The notes under the pieces were generated by a model that ran no database searches, was not told the DNA's origin, and saw only the letters and a list, made by a program, of their open reading frames with translations. This document shows positions 1 through 9,020 of a stretch of DNA of 64,000 nucleotides, one piece after another. The position numbers and the translations under genes were made by a program. Source of the stretch: JSC-12 sp033764965 (GTDB lineage: Bacteria > Cyanobacteriota > Cyanobacteriia > Leptolyngbyales > Leptolyngbyaceae); the NCBI GenBank assembly GCA_033764965.1, contig JANRIN010000108.1:1-64000 (forward strand). The letters are read 5' to 3'. Numbering within the stretch: the stretch's first letter is position 1; the number at the start of each line of letters is the position of its first letter.

Positions 1-88
1 GAGGAATCGCCTGCTGACATTTCGCCGATTACTGCCTACTGTTGGATTAAGTAAGTAACTGTTATTGACTTCTACGGTTAACGAGTCC

Positions 89-2857
89 ATGTCAACCCTT
101 GTCATTGTCGAATCTCCTACCAAAGCTCGCACCATCCGCAACTACCTGCCTTCCAGCTATCGAGTTGAGGCATCAATGGGTCATGTCCGCGATTTACCCC
201 AATCTGCTAGTGAGATTCCGGCAAGCGTGAAGGGGGAAAAGTGGGCACAGCTAGGCGTGAATGTGGGTGCTGACTTTGAGCCGCTGTATGTGGTGCCGCA
301 GGATAAAAAGAAAGTTGTCAAAGAACTGAAAGAGGCACTGAAGCAAGCGGATGAATTGCTCCTGGCGACGGACGAAGACCGGGAGGGAGAAAGTATTAGC
401 TGGCATCTGTTGCAGCTCTTGCAGCCGAAAGTGCCGATCAAGCGCATGGTGTTTCACGAAATTACCCAGGAGGCGATTCAGGAAGCCATTCGCAACTGTC
501 GCACAGTGGATGAACGGCTGGTACGTGCCCAGGAAACCCGCCGCATTTTGGATCGGTTAGTCGGCTACACTCTGTCTCCCTTACTGTGGAAAAAAATTGC
601 CTTCGGGCTATCTGCTGGACGGGTGCAATCTGTGGCAGTGCGGTTACTGGTCTCTCGTGAACGGCAACGACGGGCGTTTCGCAAAGGCACCTATTGGGAC
701 TTGAAAGCAACTCTGGAAGCCACGGGCGATCGCTCCGCCAAGAATGCCTTTGAAGCCAAGCTGGTCAGCCTGAACGGGGTCAAAGTTGCCACGGGTAGCG
801 ATTTTGATGAGGCAACAGGACAAATTACGGCGGGACGGAACGTTGTCTTGCTCAGCGAAGATGAGGCGAGAGCACTACAGGAGCGGATTCGCGATCGTCC
901 CTGGACGGTGACCAACCTGGAAGAACGTCCCGTCATCCGCAAACCATCCCCTCCCTTCACCACCTCCACCTTGCAACAGGAGGCGAACCGGAAATTGGGG
1001 CTTTCTGCCCGTGACACCATGCGAGTGGCACAGAGCTTGTACGAACAGGGTTACATCACCTACATGCGGACGGATTCCGTGAACCTGTCTCAGCAAGCGA
1101 TTTCGGCGGCGCGGGACTGTGTGCAGGCGATGTACGGCAACGACTATCTCAGTCCTGAACCTCGGCGCTATTCCACCAAGAGCAAAGGCGCACAGGAAGC
1201 GCACGAAGCCATTCGTCCGGCTGGAAGTTCTTTCCGCACTCCCCAGCAAACTGGCTTGAAAGATCGGGAATTTCGCCTGTACGACCTGATCTGGAAGCGA
1301 ACTGTCGCTACCCAAATGGCAGAAGCTCGGCAAACTAGCATCACGGTGCAAATTCAAGTGGAAGATGCGGGATTTCGTGCCAGCGGCAAGCGAATTGATT
1401 TTCCTGGATTCTTTCGCGCCTATGTGGAAGGATCGGATGATCCAGATGCGGCGATCGAGAATCAGGAAGTGATCTTGCCACTGCTGCGCGTGGGGGATAC
1501 GCCCAATTGCACTGATCTGGACGCGATCGGGCACGAAACCCAACCCCCCGCCCGTTACACTGAAGCATCCCTGGTGAAAATGTTGGAGAGCGAAGGAATT
1601 GGTCGCCCCAGCACCTACGCCAGCATCATCGGCACCATTATCGATCGGGGTTATGCCCAGATGGTGAACAACTCCCTGGTTCCTACCTTCACTGCCTTTG
1701 CGGTCACTTCCTTGCTGGAACAACATTTCCCCGACCTGGTAGACACCAGCTTCACCGCTCGGATGGAAGAAACTCTGGATGACATTTCCACTGGAGAAGT
1801 GGATTATCTTCCCTATTTGAAAGAGTTCTACCTGGGCGACACTGGTTTGGAAACTCAGGTGAAAGACCGGGAGAGCCAGATCGATCCCAATGCTGCCCGC
1901 ACGATCGAGTTAGAAAACCTGGATGCCAAAGTTCGCATTGGTCGGTACGGTGCCTTTCTGGAAGTAGAAAGCGACGAAGGTACGGTCAAAGCTTCTATTC
2001 CAAAAGACTTAACGCCATCGGACTTAGACCCGGAACAGGTGGAAACGCTGCTGCGCCAGAAAACCGAAGGTCCTGACAAAGTGGGCTTCCATCCCGAAAC
2101 GGGCGAACCCATTTACTTGCTGATTGGTGCCTACGGTCCCTATGTGCAATTGGGGGATGTGACAGACGACAATCCCAAACCCAAACGAGCTTCTCTGCCC
2201 AAAGGCTTGACTCCCGATGATGTGACTCTGGAAAAGGCGGTAGGTCTGCTGTCTCTGCCGCGCCTGCTGGGTGTGCATCCGGAGACGGGCGGCAAATTGC
2301 AAGCAGGCTTGGGGCGCTTTGGTCCCTACGTCGTACATGACCAGGGCAAAGATGGCAAAGAGTACCGTTCCTTGAAAGCTGGAGACGATTTGTTGACGGT
2401 CACTTTAGAGCGGGCGCTGGAAATTTTGGCAGAACCCAAAACTGGTCGGGGTCGCCGTGCGGCTGCCAAACCAATTCGCGAATTGGGGGCACATCCTGCC
2501 GATAATGAACCCGTGAATATTTACGATGGTCCCTACGGTCCTTACATTAAGCATGGTAAGGTGAATGCCTCTTTGCCAGAAGGACAAACCGTAGAAGCGA
2601 TCACGTTAGAAACCGCGCTAGAAGCGATCGTCGCGAAAGCAGGCTCCAAAAAATCCACCAAGTCTGGCAAAACGACGAAATCCACAAAGACCACAAAATC
2701 CTCTAGCAAGAAAGCAGCGGATGACTCAGCCGAAACAACTGAGGCAGCAAAAACAAAGACGACCAAGAAATCCACAACGAAGCGAGCCTCCACCAGCAAA
2801 ACAGCCGCCAAAAAGACCACTAGCAAACGCTCCAGCACAACCAAAGCAGCATCCTAA
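89..2857 (+). CDS. topA: DNA topoisomerase I (type IA)
   Basis: Relaxes negatively supercoiled DNA by transient single-strand cleavage. The Toprim domain is at the N-terminus, with VIVESPTKA and the acidic ATDEDREGE stretch near residues 93-101. The catalytic tyrosine lies in GYITYMRTDS (about residue 325). The C-terminal third holds three Cys-free Topo_C-like repeats, each with an HPETG or HPADN and a GPYV/GPYI core, as in other cyanobacteria, and then a tail rich in Lys, Thr and Ser that probably binds DNA non-specifically. An in-frame TTG lies at 65, but the ATG at 89 gives the family N-terminus MSTLVIVESP, so I chose it (922 aa). The next gene starts 11 bp downstream on the same strand, so the two are probably co-transcribed. 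Confidence 0.97.
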   Translation: MSTLVIVESPTKARTIRNYLPSSYRVEASMGHVRDLPQSASEIPASVKGEKWAQLGVNVGADFEPLYVVPQDKKKVVKELKEALKQADELLLATDEDREGESISWHLLQLLQPKVPIKRMVFHEITQEAIQEAIRNCRTVDERLVRAQETRRILDRLVGYTLSPLLWKKIAFGLSAGRVQSVAVRLLVSRERQRRAFRKGTYWDLKATLEATGDRSAKNAFEAKLVSLNGVKVATGSDFDEATGQITAGRNVVLLSEDEARALQERIRDRPWTVTNLEERPVIRKPSPPFTTSTLQQEANRKLGLSARDTMRVAQSLYEQGYITYMRTDSVNLSQQAISAARDCVQAMYGNDYLSPEPRRYSTKSKGAQEAHEAIRPAGSSFRTPQQTGLKDREFRLYDLIWKRTVATQMAEARQTSITVQIQVEDAGFRASGKRIDFPGFFRAYVEGSDDPDAAIENQEVILPLLRVGDTPNCTDLDAIGHETQPPARYTEASLVKMLESEGIGRPSTYASIIGTIIDRGYAQMVNNSLVPTFTAFAVTSLLEQHFPDLVDTSFTARMEETLDDISTGEVDYLPYLKEFYLGDTGLETQVKDRESQIDPNAARTIELENLDAKVRIGRYGAFLEVESDEGTVKASIPKDLTPSDLDPEQVETLLRQKTEGPDKVGFHPETGEPIYLLIGAYGPYVQLGDVTDDNPKPKRASLPKGLTPDDVTLEKAVGLLSLPRLLGVHPETGGKLQAGLGRFGPYVVHDQGKDGKEYRSLKAGDDLLTVTLERALEILAEPKTGRGRRAAAKPIRELGAHPADNEPVNIYDGPYGPYIKHGKVNASLPEGQTVEAITLETALEAIVAKAGSKKSTKSGKTTKSTKTTKSSSKKAADDSAETTEAAKTKTTKKSTTKRASTSKTAAKKTTSKRSSTTKAAS

Positions 2858-2868
2858 CGAGACGATTC

Positions 2869-3318
2869 ATGGCAAAAGTAAACGGCGCTAAAACTGAACC
2901 TGTTGTCAAGCCAGCCCCCCAGACCCCTAAAACGGAGGATGCGATCGCAGAACCCGAAGAGTCGATTGAAGCGGCGATCGTAGAGAAAATTGAGGATACT
3001 CCTTCACCTCCCTCAAAACCATCGGGTGCCATTCCCAATAATCAGGATGTGGACGAATCTCTGAATGCCCTCAAAGCTCTACTGAGCGCTGTTGAAAAGC
3101 TGCAAAAAGTGCGACAGGAAGTGGGGGACATCAAACCGTTGTTAGTCAGAATGTTGGATGGTGAAGTGGTCACGGGGGATGAACTGGAACAACTTAAGGC
3201 TGGCGTTGGCGGGCTGTTCAAACTGGTACGCGCCTACAGTGACCACCAAACCGCTTTGACCCATGCCCAAGCTGCCAGAGAATTGCTGGATCAAGTTTTG
3301 AAGAGTGCCGGGAAATAA
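2869..3318 (+). CDS. Conserved hypothetical protein downstream of topA
   Basis: A 149-aa soluble protein that I do not recognise. The first 60 residues are rich in Pro, Glu and Lys and probably disordered. Residues about 65-149 look helical, with many Leu and Ala (NALKALLSAVEKLQKV, then LDQVLKSAGK). There is no signal peptide, membrane segment or Cys. It begins 11 bp after topA with an ATG, which suggests one transcript. The stop codon is followed by a further 74 in-frame sense codons, to a TAA at 3541-3543, without an obvious start codon (see findings). Confidence 0.75.
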   Translation: MAKVNGAKTEPVVKPAPQTPKTEDAIAEPEESIEAAIVEKIEDTPSPPSKPSGAIPNNQDVDESLNALKALLSAVEKLQKVRQEVGDIKPLLVRMLDGEVVTGDELEQLKAGVGGLFKLVRAYSDHQTALTHAQAARELLDQVLKSAGK

Positions 3319-3619
3319 TTCCACAACTTACAGTTTGCCCCTCGCGCGATCGCTGCTTACGAAGAACTGCGATCAGCACGCAGCAGAGGTGGTGCGGAGC
3401 CTCATAGACTGGCAATATGGACTAGATCTGGAGTTGAGTTGGGTGAATTTCGGGGACGGTTGATTGCGGTTGCCGACCCACTATTGACTAAAACCTATCA
3501 AGCCCGCCGCAAACATTCACTCCCTATCTCTATCCTTTTGTAAAGTTCAGCCCCCTATAATATGAGGGGTATCGATCGCCGAACCTTCAATCCCCCATTC
3601 ACGAAAGGTAATTGCTAAC
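3319..3619 (+). promoter_or_regulatory. Intergenic region with probable ndhC promoter
   Basis: There is no clear gene here. A perfect -10 element TATAAT lies at 3556-3561, inside a small C-rich/G-rich symmetry (CCCCC...GGGG). No good -35 was found at the right spacing, so the promoter is tentative. The ndhC GTG start is at 3620 with GAAAGG about 14 bases upstream. Bases 3319-3540 stay open in the frame of the preceding gene. Confidence 0.4.
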
Positions 3620-3982
3620 GTGTTTGTTCTTACCGGATACGAATATCTTCTAGGTTTTCTTCTCGTGTGCAGCCTAGTTCCTGCTCTGGCCTTGACTGCT
3701 GCCAAGTTGCTGCGTCCCAGTCGCCGTGGTCCCGAGCGCCGCACCACCTACGAATCTGGCATGGAACCCATTGGAGGAGCCTGGATTCAGTTCAACATTC
3801 GTTACTATATGTTTGCCTTGATATTCGTCATTTTTGACGTAGAAACGGTTTTTCTGTATCCCTGGGCGGTGGCGTTTAGCAAACTAGGCTTGCTCGCATT
3901 CATCGAAGCCTTGATTTTCGTTGCCATCCTGGTCGTTGGTCTTGTTTATGCTTGGCGGAAAGGAGCACTGGAATGGTCTTGA
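3620..3982 (+). CDS. ndhC: NAD(P)H-quinone oxidoreductase subunit 3
   Basis: Membrane subunit NdhC (NuoA homologue) of the cyanobacterial NDH-1 complex in the thylakoid, used for respiration, cyclic electron flow and CO2 uptake. It has 120 aa and three hydrophobic segments (about residues 5-27, 60-80 and 88-110). The loop between segments 1 and 2 has the signature YESGMEPIGGAWIQFNIRYY, and FDVETVFLYPWA follows; both are diagnostic. The start is GTG at 3620. Its 3' end overlaps ndhK by 10 nt, as expected for the conserved ndhC-ndhK-ndhJ operon. Confidence 0.97.
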   Translation: MFVLTGYEYLLGFLLVCSLVPALALTAAKLLRPSRRGPERRTTYESGMEPIGGAWIQFNIRYYMFALIFVIFDVETVFLYPWAVAFSKLGLLAFIEALIFVAILVVGLVYAWRKGALEWS

Positions 3983-4722
3983 ATCCAAATTCCACAACTC
4001 GCAGCCCCATTTTGGCGCAGGGCGAGCAGATGTTAAACCCGATTGAGCGACCCCCGGTTACTCAAGATTTGTCCGAAAACGTCATTCTCACCACGGTTGA
4101 CGACCTTTACAACTGGGCGCGGCTTTCCAGCTTGTGGCCCCTGCTCTACGGCACTGCCTGCTGCTTCATTGAGTTTGCTGCGCTGATTGGTTCCCGCTTT
4201 GACTTCGATCGCTTTGGTCTGGTGCCGCGTTCCACTCCTCGTCAGGCAGATTTGATCATCACCGCTGGAACGATTACGATGAAAATGGCTCCCGCTCTGG
4301 TGCGGCTGTACGAGCAAATGCCCGACCCCAAATATGTGATTGCAATGGGAGCTTGCACCATCACGGGTGGAATGTTCAGCGTCGATTCTCCCTCTGCCGT
4401 GCGGGGTGTAGATAAGCTGATTCCAGTGGATATCTATCTGCCTGGTTGTCCGCCCCGCCCAGAAGCCATCATTGATGCGATCATCAAGCTTCGCAAAAAA
4501 ATCTCCAACGAATCAATTCAGGAGCGGGCGAGTTTGCGTCAGGTGCATCGTTATTACAGCACCACCCACACCATGCAGGCAGTTGAACCGATTCTGGATG
4601 GCAAGTATCTGCAAACAGGAACTCGCGATGTCGCACCCAAAGAGTTGGTCGAGGCGATGGGAATGCCCGTTCCTCCCGCATTGTTGACTTCGGCTCAGAA
4701 GGAGGAAGTGAACCGTGGCTGA
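3973..4722 (+). CDS. ndhK: NAD(P)H-quinone oxidoreductase subunit K
   Basis: Iron-sulfur subunit (NuoB/PSST homologue) that carries cluster N2 at the junction of the hydrophilic arm and the membrane arm of NDH-1. Cys ligands are visible in YGTACCFIEF (residues about 63-64), GACTITGG (about 128) and LPGCPPRPE (about 159). A TTG lies upstream at 3952, but the ATG at 3973 has AAAGGAG just upstream and gives a normal 249-aa product. It overlaps ndhC by 10 nt and ndhJ by 8 nt, which implies translational coupling and matched stoichiometry. Confidence 0.97.
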   Translation: MVLNPNSTTRSPILAQGEQMLNPIERPPVTQDLSENVILTTVDDLYNWARLSSLWPLLYGTACCFIEFAALIGSRFDFDRFGLVPRSTPRQADLIITAGTITMKMAPALVRLYEQMPDPKYVIAMGACTITGGMFSVDSPSAVRGVDKLIPVDIYLPGCPPRPEAIIDAIIKLRKKISNESIQERASLRQVHRYYSTTHTMQAVEPILDGKYLQTGTRDVAPKELVEAMGMPVPPALLTSAQKEEVNRG

Positions 4723-5242
4723 TGAACAAGAACAATCGGCGATCGTTGAATCCGCACCTCTGGCAGAAGCCGGAAAAGCTTCCAAGTGGTTGACCGAGAA
4801 CGGCTTTGAGCACGAGTTTTTGGGCTTGGATGCCTCCGGGGTGGAAACGGTAAAGGTCGATCGCGACTTCCTGATTCCCATTTGTACTGCGCTTTATGCT
4901 TATGGATTTAACTATCTGCAATGCCAGGGTGGGTACGATTCCGGTCCCGGGCAAGATTTGGTCAGCTTCTATCACCTGATCAAAGTGGCAGACGATGTCG
5001 ATCGCCCGGATGAGATTCGCGTTAAGGTTTTTCTGTCCCGCGAAAATCCCACCGTACCCTCGGTTTACTGGATTTGGAAAGCTGCGGACTGGCAAGAACG
5101 GGAAACCTACGATATGTACGGCATTGTGTACGAAGGGCATCCTAACCTGAAGCGCATCCTCATGCCAGAAGACTGGATTGGCTATCCCTTACGGAAAGAT
5201 TACATCTCACCCGACTTCTACGAACTCCAAGACGCATATTAG
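4715..5242 (+). CDS. ndhJ: NAD(P)H-quinone oxidoreductase subunit J
   Basis: NuoC/30-kDa-type subunit of the hydrophilic arm of NDH-1, 175 aa. The family signature is present near the C-terminus: a DWQERETYDMYGIVYEGHPN core followed by RILMPEDWIGYPLRKDY. It starts with GTG at 4715, inside the end of ndhK, with GGAGGAA about 8 bases upstream. It is the last gene of the operon and is followed within 25 bp by a strong hairpin terminator. Confidence 0.97.
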   Translation: MADEQEQSAIVESAPLAEAGKASKWLTENGFEHEFLGLDASGVETVKVDRDFLIPICTALYAYGFNYLQCQGGYDSGPGQDLVSFYHLIKVADDVDRPDEIRVKVFLSRENPTVPSVYWIWKAADWQERETYDMYGIVYEGHPNLKRILMPEDWIGYPLRKDYISPDFYELQDAY

Positions 5243-5265
5243 TCTTGTATATCTGTACTTCTTCT

Positions 5266-5308
5266 AAACCCCGTAGGGACGTTGCCTGAGATGTCTCTGC
5301 GGGGTTTT
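5266..5308 (+). terminator. Rho-independent terminator of ndhCKJ
   Basis: An 11-bp stem is formed by AAACCCCGTAG (5266-5276) and CTGCGGGGTTT (5297-5307) with one G-T pair, followed by T residues. An A-rich left arm means it may also stop the converging rhodanese transcript from the minus strand. Confidence 0.85.
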
Positions 5309-5332
5309 GCATCGGCTTAATTTTGGTTGAAC

Positions 5333-5677
5333 TTAATACCTGGGTATGGCGGGATCAACGACCAGAGAGTAGGCATCAATCCCACCTGCCACATTTTTCA
5401 CGTTGACAAAACCCTGACTCATCAACCACTGACACATCTGCGCCGATCGCATCCCGTGATGACACATCACCAGCGTTTCCTTCTCTGGATCCAGCAGGGT
5501 CAAAATATTGCCCGACCACTCACCATACTCACTCAATGGCAAGTTTTGAAATCCTTCCAGCTTTGCCAATTCCAACTCTTGCGGCTCTCGCACATCCACA
5601 AACTGGCGATCGCCGCCCTCCGCCAATGCCTGCTTTAACTCTGCCACACTTACTTCTGGAATCGATGAACCGTACAT
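5333..5677 (-). CDS. Rhodanese-like domain protein
   Basis: A single rhodanese (sulfurtransferase) domain of 114 aa that covers the whole protein. The sequence shows the usual FVDVREPQELELAKLEG motif and the active-site loop CHHGMRS with its catalytic Cys. Such proteins transfer sulfane sulfur from a persulfide, but the acceptor here is unknown. There is no signal peptide, so it is probably cytoplasmic. It converges on ndhJ and appears monocistronic. Confidence 0.9.
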   Translation of the reverse strand: MYGSSIPEVSVAELKQALAEGGDRQFVDVREPQELELAKLEGFQNLPLSEYGEWSGNILTLLDPEKETLVMCHHGMRSAQMCQWLMSQGFVNVKNVAGGIDAYSLVVDPAIPRY

Positions 5678-5979
5678 AGGCTTGCATCACTTCTACTGCA
5701 ACACGTTCTGCCTAGCGTAGCAGGTTGGGGAAACTGCCCAAGTTTCAGTATGTTTCAGCCTGATTCCACACGCGGACAGTCTAAATTTTCAGTTGAATAG
5801 ACTTCGCTGGTTAATCCCCAGTTCATGTGCGACCAAGCTTGCAGCAAAGATTTTTCACCTACGAAAGCGGTGCAATGAGCAACAATCACTGCACCGCTTT
5901 CGATTGCTGGAATCTAGAAATAGACGAATTACCTGGTAAGCCCGATTATGACATCAAGTCTCAGGGAGAAAGATTCCAG
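5678..5979. other. Intergenic region with a 13-bp perfect stem
   Basis: There is no gene between the rhodanese start and the end of the PRC/DUF2382 gene. The region holds one strong inverted repeat: CGAAAGCGGTGCA at 5862-5874 and its exact complement at 5890-5902, with a 15-nt loop. It lies about 80 bp beyond the stop of the minus-strand gene and may terminate it or protect the 3' end. No T-run follows on either strand. Confidence 0.6.
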
Positions 5980-6945
5980 TTAGATCCGCCGATCGCCCCG
6001 ATCAACAATGGGGTTGCCATCGGTGTCGATGTCCAGGCGTTCTTTCCGCAGGGTTTCTTCAGCTTCCACATTCTGACGCTCGACTTCCTTGCGAACCCGC
6101 ACTTCCTCACGCACAAATGCCTCTTTGCGAATGTCAGGAGTTTCTTCGTACACTTCAATTCGGGCTACTTCGCCTTCGTGGAAATCTCCTGCTCCGGGAG
6201 TGGCAACTCCTGCATCGACAGGCGCACTCCGTTCAACCACCACCCGCTCTTTCTCAATCGGCACAGAGACATGAGCCGTTTCAGTTTCGACGTGTTTGCC
6301 GACTCGGACTTCACCCGTGCGTTGGCGAGTTTTGTTGGCAATCAAGCGTTCTTCGTACAAGCGCAGGTTTTGGTGATTACGATCGTCCAGATTGTAGAGA
6401 TCTGGATCACGATCGTAGTTGTAAGTGTCGCGATCATAGGCTGCACCAACCCCAGCCGCACCAATCCCTGGACTCACGACATCGCGATCGTAACGGGTTG
6501 CGCCAGTGTTCAAAGGTGCGGATTGTTCCAGAGCGGCGGATCGATCCAGGCTTGCCGAGCGATCAATGGGATCGTTAATGTTCAGGCGATCGGCAGAAGG
6601 TTGGCGATACGATCCGCGAACTCGTTCTTCGTGGTCATAGTCAATCGTTCGGGTTTCGCCAAAGTCAGGCAGTTGCTCCACTTGTTCGCGGGTCAAGCCG
6701 TCTGCATATACCCGTCGATCGCTAAAACTGATGCGTGAACGACCAATAGGCAGCAACACCTTCTTGCCAAAAATCCATACACCAGTGTTGATCACCAAAT
6801 AACGGAAGTGTCCCTGCTCATCGACTAGCAAGTTATCCACTGAGCCAATCTTGTCTGCACCGGAGTACAACTCGAAGCCTAGAATGTCTTGATCAAAATG
6901 ATTTTTGTAGTCTGGGTCAAAGTCCTTGATTTTGTAGAGTGCCAC
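5980..6945 (-). CDS. PRC-barrel and DUF2382 domain protein
   Basis: A 321-aa soluble protein. The N-terminal part (about residues 1-95) is a PRC-barrel: IGSVDNLLVDEQGHFRYLVI followed by KKVLLPIGRSRI. A middle stretch rich in Asp, Arg and Tyr (about 100-200) is low complexity. The C-terminal part is DUF2382: GEVRVGKHVETETAHVSVPI and repeated VRKEVERQNVEAEE segments. Such proteins are often stress-associated, but the biochemical role is unknown. An in-frame ATG lies upstream at 7005. I prefer GTG at 6945 because AAAGGGG sits 8 bases before it and the product then begins at the PRC domain (ALYKIKDFDP). Confidence 0.85.
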   Translation of the reverse strand: MALYKIKDFDPDYKNHFDQDILGFELYSGADKIGSVDNLLVDEQGHFRYLVINTGVWIFGKKVLLPIGRSRISFSDRRVYADGLTREQVEQLPDFGETRTIDYDHEERVRGSYRQPSADRLNINDPIDRSASLDRSAALEQSAPLNTGATRYDRDVVSPGIGAAGVGAAYDRDTYNYDRDPDLYNLDDRNHQNLRLYEERLIANKTRQRTGEVRVGKHVETETAHVSVPIEKERVVVERSAPVDAGVATPGAGDFHEGEVARIEVYEETPDIRKEAFVREEVRVRKEVERQNVEAEETLRKERLDIDTDGNPIVDRGDRRI

Positions 6946-7140
6946 GGTTTGATCCCCTTTAGCTTTCAAACAACACCTAAGCTTATGAATTCGCTGATTA
7001 GACAAACTCCCTCATCTGTCTGAGATTCCTCTCTTTCAAAAGAGGGACGGATGCACGCCTGAAATGGCTGAAGTTTGCTAGAGTGTCTACGGCATAAACG
7101 TGGTTTTAGATTTGTTGTATTTATAGAGAGCTTTCTTGCT

Positions 7141-8832
7141 ATGGCGAAGCTAACCAAGCCCCCACTTTTGTTGACATTGGGTACTGCTGCTGCTCTGGTA
7201 GTGGGTGGTGGAGCTGCCTACTGGTATTTTTCCCAACCCAAAGCCAGCCTTGGAGATCTACCGTCAGGAGCAGCGGTTATTCCCCAAGCCGCCCTGATGA
7301 CGGTCTCGGTTACGACTGATCCTGGTCAATGGCAGCAATTTCGACAGTTTGGTACGCCTCAAAGCCAGGTTGCGTTTGATCGAAATTTGGCACAACTGCG
7401 CGATCGCCTGCTTACAGCAAACGGATTTGATTATCAAAAAGACATCCAGCCCTGGGTGGGGGAAGAAGTGACGTTTGCCTTTTTGGGCACTAGCGCCCCG
7501 TTTACCGCGCCCCCCGGCACCACGCAGCAACCGGTTGTCGTCGTCTTGCCGATTCGGGATGCACTCAAGGCAAAGCAAGTGTTAGAAACGCCCCGTCCTG
7601 GATCTGCCAAGTTGAGCGATCGTACCTACAAAGGCTTCCAAATTAAAGAGACTCAAGGGACGGCAAATCAAGGCTATTCCGCAACCGTGATTGATGGCAA
7701 GTTTTTAGTCGTGACCACCGATCCTAAAGCCACTGACCAAACGATCGACAGCTACACCGGAAAAACTACCCTCTCCACCACTCCGGGCTACACTCAGGCA
7801 CTGGGACAAATTAAAGCCGAGCAACCCTTTGGCAAGGTCTATGTCAACTTGCCTGCTGCCTCTGCCATTTCAGCCACCAATTCTGGCAAAACTCCCGCTC
7901 CAGAGGCACAAGCCCAACAAAATCAAGGTTTGGCGGCAACTGCCACCCTCCAGCCCAACGGAATTCAGTTTAAGAGCGTGTCCTGGCTCAAACCAGACAG
8001 CCAGCGGACATTAGATGTGCAAAACAATGCCAAACTCCTGCCGGAAAGACTTCCCGCAGACACGATCATGATGGTATCTGGTGGGAATCTTCAGCAGTTT
8101 TGGCAGGATTATAGCCAGGGGGCTGGCACCAACCCCGTCACCCCTATTGATCCCAAAATTGTGCAAGACGGCATTAAATCTACGGTTGGGATGGATTGGG
8201 AGCAGGATTTCCTATCCTGGATGAAAGGAGAGTTTGCGATCGCCCTCACCGGTGCCCCCGAAGGAACGTCTCCCAGCCTGCCCTTCAGCATTCTATTTCT
8301 GACCAAAGCCAGCGATCGTCGTGCTGCCGAAGCCTCCCTCAAGAAGCTGGATGACGCAATGGTGAGTAGCTATAAGTTTCAGGTGCAGGAAAATCAGGTG
8401 AATGGACAACCCGTTGTGTCCTGGATTGTGCCTCAAAGTAACGCGACAATCAATCGAGGTTGGCTAGATAACGATATTGCGTTTTTGTCTCTAGGTGCGC
8501 CCATCGCCAACGCGATCGTCCCCCGTCCCAGCAAAACTCTGCAAGACAGCGATGCCTTTAAGGAAGCAACGGCTTCCGACCTCAACTCCAACAATGGGCA
8601 CTTTTTCGTCAATGTTGATCAGGCAATCAACTCTAAGCGCTTCCCCATTTTGCAACTTCCCCCCGGCAACAAGGAACTGGTGGCTGCAATCCGCTCGATC
8701 GGCGTCACCGCTGCCATTCGAGATGCTCGCAGTATTCGATACGATGTCTTTGCTGCATTGCAAAAAGGGAACAGCCCTCAACCCTTGCCTGCGCCCACGA
8801 TTCCCCCCGCCAGCCCAGCACCACCGCCTTAA
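7141..8832 (+). CDS. DUF3352 domain protein, membrane anchored
   Basis: A 563-aa protein resembling the cyanobacterial DUF3352 family, whose function is unknown. An N-terminal hydrophobic segment (PPLLLTLGTAAALVVGGGAA, about residues 7-28) should anchor it, leaving the rest in the periplasm or lumen. The body has alternating GEFAIAL/PFSILFLTK strands typical of the family and ends in a Pro-rich tail. The open frame extends upstream to 7075, but the ATG at 7141 gives a normal signal-anchor. Confidence 0.75.
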   Translation: MAKLTKPPLLLTLGTAAALVVGGGAAYWYFSQPKASLGDLPSGAAVIPQAALMTVSVTTDPGQWQQFRQFGTPQSQVAFDRNLAQLRDRLLTANGFDYQKDIQPWVGEEVTFAFLGTSAPFTAPPGTTQQPVVVVLPIRDALKAKQVLETPRPGSAKLSDRTYKGFQIKETQGTANQGYSATVIDGKFLVVTTDPKATDQTIDSYTGKTTLSTTPGYTQALGQIKAEQPFGKVYVNLPAASAISATNSGKTPAPEAQAQQNQGLAATATLQPNGIQFKSVSWLKPDSQRTLDVQNNAKLLPERLPADTIMMVSGGNLQQFWQDYSQGAGTNPVTPIDPKIVQDGIKSTVGMDWEQDFLSWMKGEFAIALTGAPEGTSPSLPFSILFLTKASDRRAAEASLKKLDDAMVSSYKFQVQENQVNGQPVVSWIVPQSNATINRGWLDNDIAFLSLGAPIANAIVPRPSKTLQDSDAFKEATASDLNSNNGHFFVNVDQAINSKRFPILQLPPGNKELVAAIRSIGVTAAIRDARSIRYDVFAALQKGNSPQPLPAPTIPPASPAPPP

Positions 8833-8859
8833 GCAACTGGATGTGTCAGGAGTGGGTGG

Positions 8860-8968
8860 GTAGATAGATAGGTGAGTAGCTGGGCAACATCGTAGTACGG
8901 ACTTTACGACACGAACCGATCGCGAGTGAAAAGTAGATAGATAGGTGAGTAGCTGGGCAACATCGTAG
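8860..8968. repeat. Pair of 36-bp perfect direct repeats
   Basis: Identical 36-bp units lie at 8860-8895 and 8933-8968, separated by 37 bp. Each starts GTAGATAGATAGG and ends GGGCAACATCGTAG. They occupy the gap between the DUF3352 gene and ccsB, ending 52 bp before the ccsB start. With only two copies, no typical CRISPR repeat ends and no cas genes, I do not call it CRISPR. Confidence 0.9.
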
Positions 8969-9020
8969 GATAGTAGAGAGTACTGCATTCACACAACGAA
9001 TGCCGGAGGAGAGGATTGGC

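Noticed and set aside
875..1726. Minus-strand open frame of 283 codons
   Set aside because: It lies fully inside topA and has no domain features.
5827..6738. Long plus-strand open frame (303 codons)
   Set aside because: It is antisense to the PRC/DUF2382 gene, which has recognisable domains and a ribosome site. The frame reads as its complement.
8860..8968. CRISPR array
   Set aside because: There are only two repeats, no typical repeat end and no cas genes.
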